A stretch of DNA of 64,000 bases, from contig CM066727.1 of NCBI GenBank assembly GCA_033961575.1, positions 83,636,501 through 83,700,500 of the forward strand, given 5' to 3'. Under the pieces are notes generated by a model. The model was not told the origin of the DNA. It saw only the letters and a program-made list of their open reading frames with translations, and made no database searches. The DNA is from Aselliscus stoliczkanus (taxonomy: Eukaryota > Chordata > Mammalia > Chiroptera > Hipposideridae). Position 1 is the stretch's first letter; each line of letters starts with the position of its first letter. The translations under genes were made by a program, and so were the position numbers. Positions 9,461 through 21,927 of the stretch are shown here, in pieces.

Positions 9461-11029
9461 TATGTGTGTTTATTTTTCATTTAAATATTGTCTTTTCATT
9501 ATTGACATCTTTGTAACTGAAAAATTCAGACTAATCTCACTTTGATTATATAACACCTTCCATTCTTGTAGGAAGTGAAAACATAATTGTGGATATAGGA
9601 ATTTGGGATAAGAAGACCAAATATATAAATTAGTCTTGAATATCCATTTATCTTCTGTCTTCATCATGTTAATATCTACAAACACCTAAATTTTCTGATG
9701 TGAAGCTCTAAACAGTGATTTTCTAAGTTATAATTTCATTAGTGGCTGAGCTAAAACAAAGACATATTGGGCTAAGTGTGACACTAAACAAAATTGTGAA
9801 ATGGAATATATCTGCCACACAACTTAATCCTATACTTAATGCAGAAGCAACCCTTCCTTGTTTACTTCTATCCCAGACATTTTGTGCCATTTCTTTATTA
9901 CGAAGTATGTATTTATTCTACTCCAATATGTCTGTATCACCACTAAAGTGTTTTTTTTTGTACTTTTGTTCATGAATATCCTGACATACTAGTATACACT
10001 CACAATTCAACATAGTTCAAATTTATTTTCTTTAAAAGCTAGTATGCATATTCTGATCTAGACAAAGTAATCGTTGATATTTTTTACTTCATACTTTCTG
10101 TTTGAATTTAGGAAACTAATATGCAGTTTTCTCTAATGGTGGCATATTAATTATATACCTTAATGAAATAATTTGTATAATTAAGAGCCTTTAAAAGGGA
10201 ATCTTTAAGTTAAATATCTTAATTATATAATCCCATTTTAGCTTCATTTTTATGTTTAGCTGATATTAATGTTTCATATAAACAGCAATGCAGTGGAACA
10301 GTTAACAAAAGCATTTTTAAACTGTGTAATCTACTAGTTACTGACAACAATTTAAGTAGCAGTCTTTCAACCTGGCTTATATAAGAAACTATTATATTTA
10401 GCCTTATGGACAATAAATTACACAGTGTACTATTCGGTTAATAACGGGCGATCTGCTAAACCATCTGACTTATTATTAAAATGTATACCTTGTTTTGCAA
10501 ATAGTAAAAGCTTCTAAGAAAACTCATCTATCATGACAAATCTCTTTGCATCTTGTTTGCGTATCGTACTGCTGTGTCATAACTCTTTGTACATTTGCAT
10601 GTTGGATTTTTATATAACTGCCACAAATAAGTTGCTTACCATGAGATGCATTTTCTCAAACTACAAGTCAATGAATACTTACACCCTTACATAAATGCAT
10701 TGATTCCTTTGACTTTTGAATATTTGGTGAAGGTTATAGGGCAGAAAATGGAGGTAGAGTTTCATGTAGTTTTCATAAAGTGCTATCAAAGTGCAAACAG
10801 TTGATATTCCTGTGCATTCTCTGTTAGGAATGCATATTACTCTGAATAACCAAGATCTACAGAACAGAATCTATGAGGTGGGCCAAGGATGTACATATTT
10901 ATCAAGTTCTTGAGAGGAAATTTGCTCAAATTCAATTTGAAGCCCACTAATTTAGGTCACCTAAGGTTATATTTATTAGATAATTTATAATTCAGTCTAG
11001 GGCATGTTACTTCTAATTGTTATTCTTAA
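9461..11029. other. Apparently unique AT-rich stretch
   Basis: No repeat or gene recognised. The part at about 10050-10700 has the texture of conserved non-coding DNA: several TAATTA or ATTA cores, little simple repeat, and a rare CpG cluster 'cggttaataacgggcgatc' at 10435-10453. Confidence 0.4.
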
Positions 11030-11222
11030 TTTTTTAATTTTTATTTTTTATTAGTTTTAGATGTACAAAGCAATTAAATAGTTAGACATTCACACACCTC
11101 ACAAAATGATAACACCTCCGCAATTTACTACCCCTCTGACACCGTATATAGCTGTTACAATTCCATTGGCACAATTCCCTATCCTGTACTCTACATTCTA
11201 CATCCCGTTGTGGGGGGGGGGG

Positions 11223-11260
<38 letters not shown>

Positions 11261-11370
11261 TTTTATAGTTGATATTCAATATTGTTCAGCTTCAAGTGTA
11301 CAGCACAGTGGTCAGACATCTACACCATCCAAGGAGTGGTTTCCCTGAGCTGCATTGCCAGGAACACTAA
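11030..11370 (-). mobile_element. L1 3'UTR end, antisense
   Basis: Begins with the reversed 'ttagttttagatgtacaaag' end and continues with typical L1 3'UTR text ('ttcaagtgtacagcacagtggtc'). It is interrupted by a G-run at 11213-11223 and (TA)n at 11225-11258. A variant of the 3' ends seen elsewhere in the window. Confidence 0.75.
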
Positions 11371-12999
11371 TATTATTTTTTTAATCATTAAACTGTCTAG
11401 TTAATATGTAAGTAAATGTATATATAGTCAAGATGTAACATATATGAATATAAGAGACATACATTATGAAGCTAAGCAAGAAAAACATAGAAGTTTTTAT
11501 TTTTAATTTGAAAAGGCCTTAAAAGTGGTATTTTATGGGCTCAAATATTTACCAAAGAAACATATAATGTAAAATATATTCATGACAGAAGCACAGAGGG
11601 ACATGTTACCTTCTTTTAAAAATCACAAATAGGTGAGATTGGAAAAGGGAGATTAAGTTTCCTTTTAATTTTTGACCTGTTTAAAATAAGTTTATATGTG
11701 CATAATTTAAAAAATCTTATAGAACAGAAAAATAAGTTTTTGAGATATCTTGTCACTAATACTGATATGTCTGTACTGTAATTTTGGAATGCCTCATTAG
11801 TAATTTTATATCAACCATATTTAATTTTTATGCCTGTTCTTATTGTTATGGAATGTGATCACCCAGCTTCCAGGTGCAATGCCTGAATTGAAATTTGCTT
11901 CTTTATATGTTTTACAATTTTTTCGAGTGTCTTTTTCATTATTACTGCTGTCAATTTTTTAAGTTTTCTTTTCTTTTTTTTGGAAATAAAATCTTTGTCA
12001 TATTTAAGGCAAATGTTTACACCCATCTTACAGTTCCATCTTGTTTTTTGGTATGTTTTAAAATTTTTACATTTTTATTTAAGAAAATGTTCTAATCTTT
12101 CATTTTTATTGGTTCTGTTGTCTGTTTTGCTAAAAATTCCCCAAGGTTTTAATAATTTTTTTTGAACTGTCATGCTTATTTCAACTCTTTATTCAAATGA
12201 AAATTTTTATCAGCTTTCTGGCAATCCCAAGAATAAAGACTCCTGATGAAAATATGAAGGATTTTCTTTCTCACTGTCTTGTTCTGTTTGGTGCCACTTT
12301 CCTCTGGCTTCTTTATTCTCAGTTACTTTCCATTGTGGACAAATAAAGTTAAGAAGATCCAAGACTGCCTAACCCTTCTAACTAGTGATCCCTGAGGAAT
12401 GAGGACCTGCTGTATTCCATAGAATATATATCAAACCTCAGTAAAAAACTCTAACCAGGATGCTTTGGTTCTCAAAACCATCCCTGACGCAAGTGCCATG
12501 GCTAAAAGCAGAGAGACTCTGTTAGGTAAACTAGAAAATATATCCACTCTGAGACCTGTAGTTGACGTGGGAAACTAGATAGAAAGTTCCAGGCATGCCA
12601 TATGCAATGATAAATAGGTGGAGATAGAATGTGTAAATAGTTAGAAAATTTTCCCCTTTTGGTTGACTGCCTGAATTTCATACTGATATTTCATCATATA
12701 GATAAAGGAACAGAGACCCCTGGCCAAATACAAATGAACAGTAAAAGATATTCAGAGTATGATCCTCAATGCCTTTTCAAATGGTTCCACAGGAAAGAGT
12801 GCACCATTCAGCATGTAGAGCTCTATGACTGGAAAGTTACAACGTTTCCCTCTCATAGTATTCCCATTTATTTCTTATTGCTTCTTTCTCTGTACTGTAA
12901 TTCCCATCTGTTTACATGTTCCCTACCCCTTCCCCCTAGAGCCTTTAAGGTACTTCTCACAAGTTTTTAAAAATTTTCTCTCTGAACAACTGGAGTATG
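11371..12999. other. Unassigned AT-rich stretch
   Basis: No gene seen. 11880-12165 is T-rich and may be old L1 (reversed). The rest shows nothing I recognise. Confidence 0.3.
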
Positions 13000-13700
13000 T
13001 CTGCGTCTGTTTTTGTTGATTAGTTAATTGAGTGCATTGTGTTTCTTGTTTCTTTGTGTATTTTGTAATTTTTGGTTGAAAGCTGGATATCTTATGTAAG
13101 TGAACAGAGGCTAAGGTAAATGGTATCTAAGCCTGCAGATGGATACATTTCTTTTTTCTGCTAGGCCTTTTGTGTGAGGCAGTCTATCTTGGAGTGAATC
13201 TGGATTTGGTTTTGTTGTTGGTATAGTTCTTCCACCATATCACACTTCAAATTCCTCTAGTGTTATCTTGTTCTTAGTGTGGGAGTTGGCTTGCTTGAGA
13301 ATTTCATTAATGTTCCTCTACCCTCAGTGTTAGGTCTTCCTCAGAAAGAATATCACTCAGGCTTATGAACCTCCTCAGTGCTTGCAAGCTTGAGAGTGGG
13401 GATAGGGATGGGGGTGTGGTAAATTTTCTGCTGTCCTGGTTCAGCTTCGGACTTAGGGAGACCTTTTATATCTGAGTTCTGAGGGTGAGGTCTTCTCAGT
13501 AACTCTGCCCCCACTCCATTTGTAGTACATCTTCAGTGGAGTGAGCCCAGGAGATTTCACTGTCCACCTTCTAGGAGCAAAGGGAGTTTTTTTTTATGAT
13601 CTCTTCTTCAGCTGCAGTGGATTATCACCTGAACTCCAAGGGCAATATAATTTGCTCCTCTTCTCCTAGTGGCTTGAGCTTCTGTCCCATAGAGGAGAAA
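13000..13700 (-). mobile_element. HAL1/L1-like 5' region, antisense
   Basis: 'ttttgtaatttttggttgaaagctggatat' type text followed by 'gttggtatagttcttcc...' resembles the reversed 5' part of HAL1 or old L1. Diverged; family call tentative. Confidence 0.4.
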
Positions 13701-13827
13701 GAAGCAAGAATCCTTCTGAAGTGTTGTCTCTCACCCACAGCACATGCTGCTTCCCTCCTCCAGGTTTACACAAGCAGGTATCCTTTCTCTGGCCTCTCAT
13801 CCTGACTCCAAAATTTCTCATGAGTAC

Positions 13828-14192
13828 TGCCTTAGTCATTACGGGCTACTCTAACAAATAACCATAGACTGTGTGGCTTAAACTGCAAACATTTATCTCA
13901 CACAATTCTGCAGTTTGAGAAGTCTAGGAAGAAGGTGTTGGCAGAACTGTTGTCTGGTGAGGCCTGTTTCCTGGTTTGCAGATGGTTGTCTTTTTGATGT
14001 GTCCTCACACAACAGAGAGCAAAGAAAGATAATATGCTCTCATGTCTCTGCTTATAAGGTCACTAATCTCATTCATGGGGGCTCTACTCTCATGATTTAA
14101 TTATTTCGCATATGCCCACCTCCAAATAGTATCCCATTGTGGGTTAAGACATCACCATATGAATTTGAGGGTGACATCTTCAGACAATAACA
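13828..14192 (-). mobile_element. MLT1-type MaLR solo LTR
   Basis: On the minus strand it begins 'tgttattgtctgaagatgtc', includes 'caaattcatatggtgatgtc', 'tgaggacaca' and 'aaaccaggaaacaggcctca', and ends '...gtaatgactaaggca'. That is the MLT1 LTR plan. A gtac direct repeat at both ends (13824-13827 and 14193-14196) fits the short TSD expected. No internal region is present. Confidence 0.8.
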
Positions 14193-15450
14193 GTACCCAA
14201 CTAGGTTCATGGAGAAGAGCATAGGATTGGTTGTTGTTCTTGCATCTGAGGCTCCCGGGGTTTAGGTACCCTGATGATAGATCGCATTTGTCTTTAACAA
14301 TTTATTGAGAACAGTATCTACATTCTTCTTAGTAGTTTGTATAACACCTGGCATGAACTGCAGGTATGCAAATGCTTGTAGCTTGAAACTCCTTGGAGTT
14401 GCTTTTCTTTCTATATATTTCAGGCTAGCTGGTTGTCTTTCTCATTCATTTTTCTGAGAGATTCAAAACAAGTTATTATTTAAAGGTTATCTGGCTTTCT
14501 TGAATGAGTGGGATAGGCACACTTCACTTTCCAATGTTTTCCTATCTAAAGCTGAAGCCAGAAGTCATCCCCTTTATTTTAATTTACAATAATCCATGTT
14601 CTCATTCATTAATTTGGTCATTATTGAACAAATAGTTTTACAGAGACTATGCTAATTTCAGACATTATACAAAAATAAATATAAACATTTTTAAGATGAC
14701 AGACAACCATTCCTCATTCTTAATGTTCCCTTTCATTTGGAGGGTATTCCATTAGAAAAATGGTTTTTATGTCATTCTTCTTCTCTTCTTTATAGGAAAA
14801 TGAATGACATTTTGTGAGTGACTTTGAGAGTGGACCTGGGAATGTATAGGTTGACCCATTTCTTTTTCTCTAATTTTACAAGACCGATTATTGGGAGCCC
14901 ATATTTTGCTCTTATCCTTAATAGCACAAATTTTATATAAATCCCCTACACATGGCCATGAGTGAAATGATCTAGAGCTACCTATAACTGGGTGGGTAAG
15001 TTGTCTATGGGATTTGGTATTAGGAAATCTGTTACTGCCACTCACTTATATCATATTCCCTTATAAAAACCTTAATAATGAAGGCTCTAATTTGAAATGT
15101 GTACTTTTTTTTATTCTTTGCCTGTCTCAGGTACAGTTCTAACAAACATGGATAGACAAATGTATTTACTATAAGCTCCTTTAAATCATAAGCAACCAAC
15201 AGCAATATGATCATCACTAATATTTCCTGATTGATATGTCAACTTACTAAGAATGTAATGCAGTATCTAAATTAATTCTCACAATAATGGTATGATGTTA
15301 ATATGAATAATTTTTCTTATATTATATTATGGCCACTTATCTAAGTATTATCACATCTCATGATGGTAACCTTTTAAGAACCCTACTTCATAGGACTTTA
15401 ACCTGATCATGCCTGTTCATTCCCTTCCACTCTACTTCAGCTATTTATAA
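14193..15450. other. Unassigned stretch
   Basis: No gene or clear repeat seen. Open frames on the minus strand at 14767-15217 have no recognisable product. Confidence 0.3.
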
Positions 15451-15454
15451 TTGG

Positions 15455-15970
15455 CTTATTTATCTATTGCTGTAAAACCAGTTACCTAACAACACAGTGG
15501 CTTAAAAACTTAGTATAATAACTTACAGTTTCTGTGGATCAAAAATCAGAGTGAACTTTGACCTGTTGCCTCTTTCTCATGGTCTTACACCAGCTGTGGC
15601 TGCGTTGTCAGCTGGGGTGCAGTCATCTCAAGGTTTTGCTGGGAGAGGATCTGCTTTCAAGCTCTTACATGGATGTCGGGAGGCCTCAGGTCTTTGTTCA
15701 CTTCTATTCTGCCATACCAGTTGATACCTCACGGGTTTTTCTATAGGGCAGCTTACAGTGTGATGGCTTGCTTCTGAAACATAGGTGTGCGTGTGGGCGT
15801 GGGAGGGGGGACGGGGAGAGTTAATGATATGAAATAAATATCACCTCCATTGCCATGTTCTATTCATTAAAAGCAAACCACTAGGTTAAGCCCACACTCA
15901 AGGGAAGAGATTACATAAAAGCATTAGAACTCGTGATTGGAAAACATGCAGGGAAGAAGTTAAAATCAAC
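15455..15970. mobile_element. Old dispersed mammalian repeat, family unassigned
   Basis: 'tatctattgctgtaaaaccagtta', 'cagtggcttaaaaac', 'cagtttctgtggatca', 'gggtgcagtcatctcaagg' and, near the end, 'agcccacactcaaggg' occur in the order found in a common mammalian LTR-like repeat that I recognise by pattern but cannot name with confidence. Interrupted by a G-rich insertion near 15785-15820. Confidence 0.5.
15794..15816 (+). other. G-quadruplex-type motif
   Basis: Four G-runs: ggg, ggg, gggggg and gggg, with loops of 4, 1 and 2 bases. It satisfies the usual G3+ loop rule. Confidence 0.6.
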
Positions 15971-16225
15971 AACCATGACTATACTAAGACCTTGCTATAT
16001 TTTTAATCATTCTGCCACTGACATTTTAAACCTAATACGTCACTCTTTGATTTCAAACACTTATCCTTTCCATTATCTTACACATTCACTGCTATCAACT
16101 GATTCAACAGCCTTACTCAGACTTATAGTGCTTTCACTCTTCATCTTCAACCATCTTTTTTTATCTTCATTATTTTTCTAAGCTAAATTCCAAAATGTAT
16201 ATGGAGTGTATTCATTATACCTGCT

Positions 16226-16864
16226 TGTCGCATCAAGCATGACTGGGTTGGGCACTTTGAGAGGGCTGACTAAGAAACAGAAATGATAGGCAAGAGACAA
16301 AGGATAGTCCAGGGGACTCAGTGCCTCTAGGGCAATGAGCCCCGAATCAAGCTTGACTGCAGCTTTTATTGGGATACACACAAGGAAGTAGCATTGTATT
16401 TTCCCATGGTCTGTAAGTCACATACATCATTCCAGAGAACTTAGCTCTAAGTCAAATCACCCCATGGCCTGCAGGCTGCATTTACCGAAAGTCCCATGAC
16501 CTGTATACGTGACCTCCTGGGAGACAGAAACTGCTCACTAAGAAATCTAAGGGCAAGAATGCATGGACAGATGTTATCATTTGTTCAGGTTTCACTTCTC
16601 AGGCAGGCTGTTAGCATTGTAGACTAGGGGTCTTCTGCCCATATTCTTCATCTCCATGATTCCTCCCATGGTACCCCCTGGACTGTATCTGGCTTGGGTT
16701 GCCCTGTCTTCAGCTAGGGTCATACCCGTCTTTGCCTAGCCAGCCCTCTTTCGTGGGGTCCCATGGGGAATTGCCATAAACGTAGTGAAAGTACTGTCTC
16801 CGTGAGAATCTGTTGTTAAGAACATGTGCATGGGAGCAGACAGCTAGGCTGCTGTATGACCACA
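16226..16864 (-). mobile_element. Solo ERV LTR, copy 1
   Basis: A 639-bp LTR in reverse orientation. Termini are TGTGGTCA...CGACA on the minus strand, with a perfect 6-bp direct repeat cctgct at 16220-16225 and 16865-16870. An AATAAA signal (minus strand, about 16366) is followed by an R/U5-like 'gattcggggctcattgcc'. No internal region adjoins it, so it is a solo LTR left by recombination. A 6-bp TSD is typical of class II (beta-like) retroviruses; class is inferred from this alone. A diverged copy is at 40753-41402. Confidence 0.8.
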
Positions 16865-16870
16865 CCTGCT

Positions 16871-17568
16871 GACATTGTAGTCAAGAGCCCCAAACCTTGT
16901 TTTACCAAACATCAGTTTTCTTACTAGAGTTCCTGGGGCTAATGTAGGCAAGGAAAAGTGTACAAACACACAAAATACCATTTTATTATGGTGTATGTGA
17001 TTAATCAATTCACTAATGCATAGTTATGGGGAAACTGGGTTGGAATGTTGATCATGAGCCATAACAAGGTCCAGAAAGCACAACTTACCTATAAAGCTCC
17101 AAAGAGCTCATAGAATTTTAACCATTAACCTTTAACCTTGCTCCAGCTGTTATTGTAGAATAAACAGTGTGATGGATTATACCACTCTGATTATCACATT
17201 CAGTTGGAAAGACTCTTAGAAAAAGGGAAAGGAATATTGCAACCGACTCCATAATAAGTTTTTTTTTTTACAATCCCATCATAGGCTTTTCTAAGTATAT
17301 TTCCTGATGCTTTCAACCTCACCTTTAACCTTCTCAGAACCAGATGACAGCCTTGCTCCTATAACATGGAGGTTTTCAAGCATGTAGCCCATTGATTTAA
17401 TGGCCCATATATCCATTTATTTACTGTGTATCTATCCTGATATTTTCATTTTTGCCTTCTCCAAAAAGATAAGCTTCCTATGCAAAGCAAATTTAAGTGT
17501 CTGTACTGTTAAAGTTGACCCTTCCAGTAATTTTTAATAAATGCATACATTTTCTAGTCTCTATTGTG
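16871..17568. other. Unassigned stretch
   Basis: No gene or clear repeat recognised. Confidence 0.3.
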
Positions 17569-17579
17569 TATCTTTACCT

Positions 17580-18014
17580 CTTCTTTATTTTTAAAGATTT
17601 TTATTGGGGAATTGGGGGAGGGGAACAGACAAGTTACTGTCCTTTTTTGTTCTTCAGTCTAGTTGTGGAGGATGTTGCTTCACTGGCCCATGTTGGTATT
17701 GTCATTGCACTCTTCCTGGGTGAGGCAGATGGGTTGCTGGCCTCTGGCTGCTCACAGTGGCTCTTGGCAGCTCACTCCAGCTGCCAGCCCCTCACACTGG
17801 CTGCCAGCCAATCACTGTAGCCTGTGGCAGCCCACTGGAGCAAGGGCTGCAGCTATGCTGTCCCAGGGACTCACAGCAGCCCAGCTCCAGGTGGAGCTGT
17901 TGTTCACCCTCTTAGCTATAGAGGGCAATGTCACTGGTCCTCATATGTGGGAGCCGAACCAGGGCCACTGGCATCCCAAGCCAGCTCTTAACCAACACGC
18001 CACTCAGCTGACCC
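17580..18014 (-). mobile_element. Long-form tRNA-derived SINE, TSD-flanked
   Basis: TSD tatctttacct at 17569-17579 and 18015-18025. On the minus strand a tRNA-like head ('ggttaagagctggcttggga', B box 'ggttcggctcc') is followed by 'agggtgaacaacagctccac' and a 250-bp body ending '...ccaattccccaataaaaatc'. An AATAAA lies just before the tail. Confidence 0.9.
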
Positions 18015-18025
18015 TATCTTTACCT

Positions 18026-18960
18026 TTTCAGCTGTCTTCTTTCATAATTGAGTTTACATTTTTAACACTTTAAAAAAGAATTTTGCCATAACTCCACAGT
18101 CCTTTTTTTCTTTTTACAGCAAAGTTTTAAAAATAGAAACCTTTGCTCCCAGTGTACATTTTTATTTCCATGTACTAACGTATTTTAATGTCTCCTGTAC
18201 TAAAACTTTCTACTAAAATTTTACTAACTAAAGTTATCAATGATTTTTACCACCAAGTCCATTAAGCACTCTTCAATCCTTATTTAAACTCTTGTAGTAT
18301 TTGACATTTTTGATCACTCTATTTTTTCCTTGAAATTCATCATAAGCTTTACTAAGACCTTTATGTTGGCTCAGGCAGACATCAGTTTATACTTGCGTTG
18401 AAAAATGCTCAAGGTAAAACCAATTCAGCCATGCTATATGAAACAGTACTTTGTGAGCTCATTTTCAAGTCAACTGTGCAGTAAAATAAATTCAGAACCA
18501 TATTCTGAGGTTAATTTTGACTGCCCCGCCTGGAGGCATTGCCAGACCTTATCTCTAAGCAGAGATTTTGGATGTTCTTCAATTCAGATGCTTTCATTTT
18601 GAGGCTGTTCAGTATTTGTGGAAAGGTATTAGTCTTCCTCTGCTGAATTTGTGTTCAGTGAATGTCTTATAATAGTTTGCAAGCAGGGAGAATGATCATG
18701 TATCTAACCTCTCTGAAGATTTATCAAGATCTTAGTATATAGCAATGATATTGAGGAAATACTGATTTTAAAGATAATGCAAATTATCCCCTATTTTAGA
18801 AATACTAACCATTCCCAAAAAGAGAGATCATGTGTACATTATATTATGTTGATCCCATATAAACTTGGTATATGTCTCAAAAAGAATAAAGTGATTAAAA
18901 ACTTGTAGTTTAGAGTGATACAGCTCTGTGTTTGAATCCAGTTCATTATGAAGTCTAAAT
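18026..18960. other. Unassigned stretch
   Basis: No gene or clear repeat recognised. Confidence 0.3.
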
Positions 18961-18964
18961 TAGG

Positions 18965-19435
18965 TAATCATGTAAAATACTATGAACTATGTAAAATAGT
19001 TCATTGTAAAAAACAATGAACTATTGATACATGAAATAAACAGGATGAATCTCCAGGGATATATTGAGAGAAAAGAAAAAAAATTCCAAAAGGCAGATGC
19101 TGTATAACTGCATTTACATAACATTCATGAAATTATAAAATAATAAAAATTGAAACTAGAATAGTGGTTGCTGAGGGTGACCAGGGTGTGAGTTTGGGAA
19201 AGAAGTGGGTGTGTTATATAGAGGCAAAATGAGAGCTCCTTGTGGTGATTGACATATTTTGTGTCTTGACAGTATCAATGTCAATATCCTGGTTGTGATA
19301 TTTTACTATAGTCCTGGAAAGCATTAACACTGGGGATACTTGGTCATGGATTCATGAGATCTCCATTTTAATTTTGCAACCACCTGTTAATCTTCAATGG
19401 TCATGAAGTAAAAGGTTTAATTAAAAAAGAAAAAA
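18965..19435 (+). mobile_element. Old L1 3' end (3'UTR)
   Basis: Sense L1 3' region of an old subfamily: 'ggcagatgctgtataactgc', 'atttacataacattcatgaa', 'gaatagtggttgctgagggtg', 'ttgacagtatcaatgtcaat', 'gggatacttggtcatgg' and an A-rich end near 19420-19435. Confidence 0.65.
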
Positions 19436-19768
19436 AAATACAGAGCCATGTGTCTGTCACAAAATTTCAATGTGATCCATAACATCCTTAATATCTAGAA
19501 ACATAAAAATGTTATAGACAATTTACATGCATAGTGAAAATCAAGCAAGGATGACTTGTTTTAGTTCTTGGTAAATGCCTTAAGTGTTTTAGACTACCAG
19601 GGACTTATTCATAAATAGAAAACAGAGGTGAAAAATGGCTTGAAACTGTCTGATATGCTGTTAACAGTTATCTTCAAATATTTGGAAATTTATGTAGACA
19701 TATTTTCTTTTGCGTTTAGAGTAATATTAGAAGCAGTCATTTTAGAAGTATTAAGGAACATACTTGTA
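19436..19768. other. Unassigned stretch
   Basis: No gene or clear repeat recognised. Confidence 0.3.
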
Positions 19769-19778
19769 TATCATTCTT

Positions 19779-20495
19779 TTTTAAATTGGGGAATCAGGGG
19801 AGGGGAACAGACAAGTTGTTGTGCTTTTTTTTTTTTTTTTAAAGATTTTATTGGGGAATTGGCGGAGGGGAACAGCGTTGGGGAATCGGGGAAGGGGAAC
19901 AGAGAAGTTGCCGTCTTCTTGTTCTTCAGTCTAGCTGTGGAGGATGTTGCTTCACTGTTGATATCGTCATTGCACTCTTCCCGGATGAGGCAGATCGGTC
20001 GCTGGTCTCTGGATGTCGCTCATCACGGCTATTGGCAGCTTACGCTTGGCTGCCAGCTGCTCACACTGGCTGTGGGCCACTCACTGCAGCCCACGGCAGC
20101 CCACTGCAGCAGGGGCTGCAGTCCACACCATCACCGGGGCTCGCACAGCCCAGCTCCAGGTGGAGCTGTTGCCAGCTGTAGAGGGCAGCGTCACTGGCCC
20201 TCATGTGGGATCCGAACCGGGGCCGCTGGCATCCCAAAACCAGCGCCCAACCAATGCGCCACTCGGCCGGCCCAAGTTGTTGTGCTTTTGTTCTTCAGTC
20301 TAGTTGTGGAAGACATTGCTTCCTGCAGCCTATACCATCTCCAGGATCCACGCAGCCCAGCTCCAGGTGGAACTATTGCTCACCATTGTAGCTGCAGAGG
20401 GCAGTGTCACTGGCCCTTATATGTGGGATCCGAACCTTGGCCACTGGCAACCCAAGCCAGCTCTTAACCAATGGGCCACCTGGCCAGGCCTCGTG
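19779..20495 (-). mobile_element. Outer SINE, interrupted by a second SINE
   Basis: A minus-strand long-form SINE whose two halves (19779-19812 and 20290-20495) are separated by another SINE. TSD tatcattctt at 19769-19778 and 20496-20505. The head at the right carries 'ggttcggatcccacatataa'. It is internally shortened compared with the copy at 17580-18014. Confidence 0.85.
19829..20273 (-). mobile_element. Inner SINE nested in another SINE
   Basis: A 445-bp long-form SINE flanked by a perfect 16-bp repeat aagttgttgtgctttt (19813-19828 and 20274-20289) that belongs to the outer SINE. High CpG content and cleaner A and B boxes ('gggccggccgagtggcgcat', 'ggttcggatccc') suggest it is younger than its host. 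Confidence 0.9.
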
Positions 20496-20539
20496 TATCA
20501 TTCTTGAATGAGGAAGGACTGCTAACAGTATTTAAAATT

Positions 20540-20750
20540 TATTAATTGATTTGTGCCTGGTGATACTGTAAGCACTTAACATATAATTCATTTGGTCCTG
20601 AAGATAATATAATGTAGTCATTACTAATACCATCTACATTTTACAGATGAGGAATACAGGGGTTAAATTTCCTAAGTTTACCTACACAGCAGTTAGGAAG
20701 AGCCAGCTTTTAAGTCAAAAACAGTTTCACTCCAACGTTTTTGCTGTTAA
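20540..20750 (-). mobile_element. MIR SINE
   Basis: Reversed MIR pattern in order: 'gtaagcacttaacatataattcattt', 'cattttacagatgaggaa', 'ggttaaatttcctaag', 'cacacagcagttagga', 'agccagcttttaagtc'. Confidence 0.75.
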
Positions 20751-20864
20751 CCATTGGATGATATTATATTTAGTGTCCAGCTACAATGGAATGAACTAGA
20801 AATATGTAACTAAAGACAATTTCTATGTCCATAAATAAGTAAGAATTAAACAACATTCCTAAAT

Positions 20865-21896
20865 TACCAGTGACTCAAAGGAGAAATAACATGATAAATT
20901 AGAAAATATCTTGGAAATAATTAAGTACAAAAGGAACACACCAAAAGCTCTGGAGATGAAGCTGGTGCAGTACATAGAGGGAAATTTGTACCTTTACATG
21001 CTTATATTAAAAAGAAGGAAAATCACAAATCAATAACCTAACTTTCCAACTTAAGAAACTAGAAAGATGAAACTAGATTCAAAGCAAGCAGGAAGAAGGA
21101 AATAATGAAGATTACAAAGAAAGAAAAAAATTAAGAAAATGATAGAGAAAATCAATGAAATCAAGCGTGTTCCTTCAGTCTAGCTACAGGTACACTGACA
21201 AGAAGAAAGGAGAGAAGACATATTAGTAAAGTCAGAAAAGATAGAAGGAAGTTAATTTTCAACTTCATCAAAATAAATAGCATTATTAGGGAATAAAATT
21301 AACAATTTTATGTCAACAAATTAGATAACCAAGAATGAATGGATAAATTTCTGGAAAGAAAAACACCTAAACTTTCTTAAGAAGAAGTAGAAAATATGAA
21401 TAGACCTCTAACTATTAAGGACATTAAATTATTAATCAAACTTGCTCCCACAATTCAGAACCTAGCCCAGGTTTCACTATTGATTTCTACCAAACATTTA
21501 AAGAGGAATTAACACCAATCATTGACAAATTAAAAAAAAACAAAAAGAAAAAGAAAATGAAGAGGAGAGATCATTGCCAAACTCATTATGTGAAGCCAGT
21601 ATTATCCTGATAACAAACCAGACAAAGACATCACAAGGAAAACAAACTACATGTCAATATATCTTATGAATATAGTTGAAAAAAATCCTTTAAAATACTA
21701 GGAAACAGAATGTGGCAGCATGTAAAAAGAATTATACACCATGACCAATTATATTTTATCCTTAAATGAAAAGGTAGTTTGACATGAAAATCAATAAATG
21801 TAAAACATCATATTAACAGTATAAATACAAAAACCACGGATCATCTCAGTAGATACAAGGAAAGCATTTAACAAAATTCAAAACCATTTCATGATT

Positions 21897-21927
<31 letters not shown>

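Noticed and set aside
17497..18073. Overlapping 107- and 136-codon frames on the plus strand
   Set aside because: They read backwards through the long-form SINE at 17580-18014.
19628..20467. Longest open frame in the window, 279 codons on the plus strand
   Set aside because: Its C-terminal two thirds run antisense through two nested SINEs; the repeated SSPAPGG-type text is SINE sequence. No domain, no plausible promoter.
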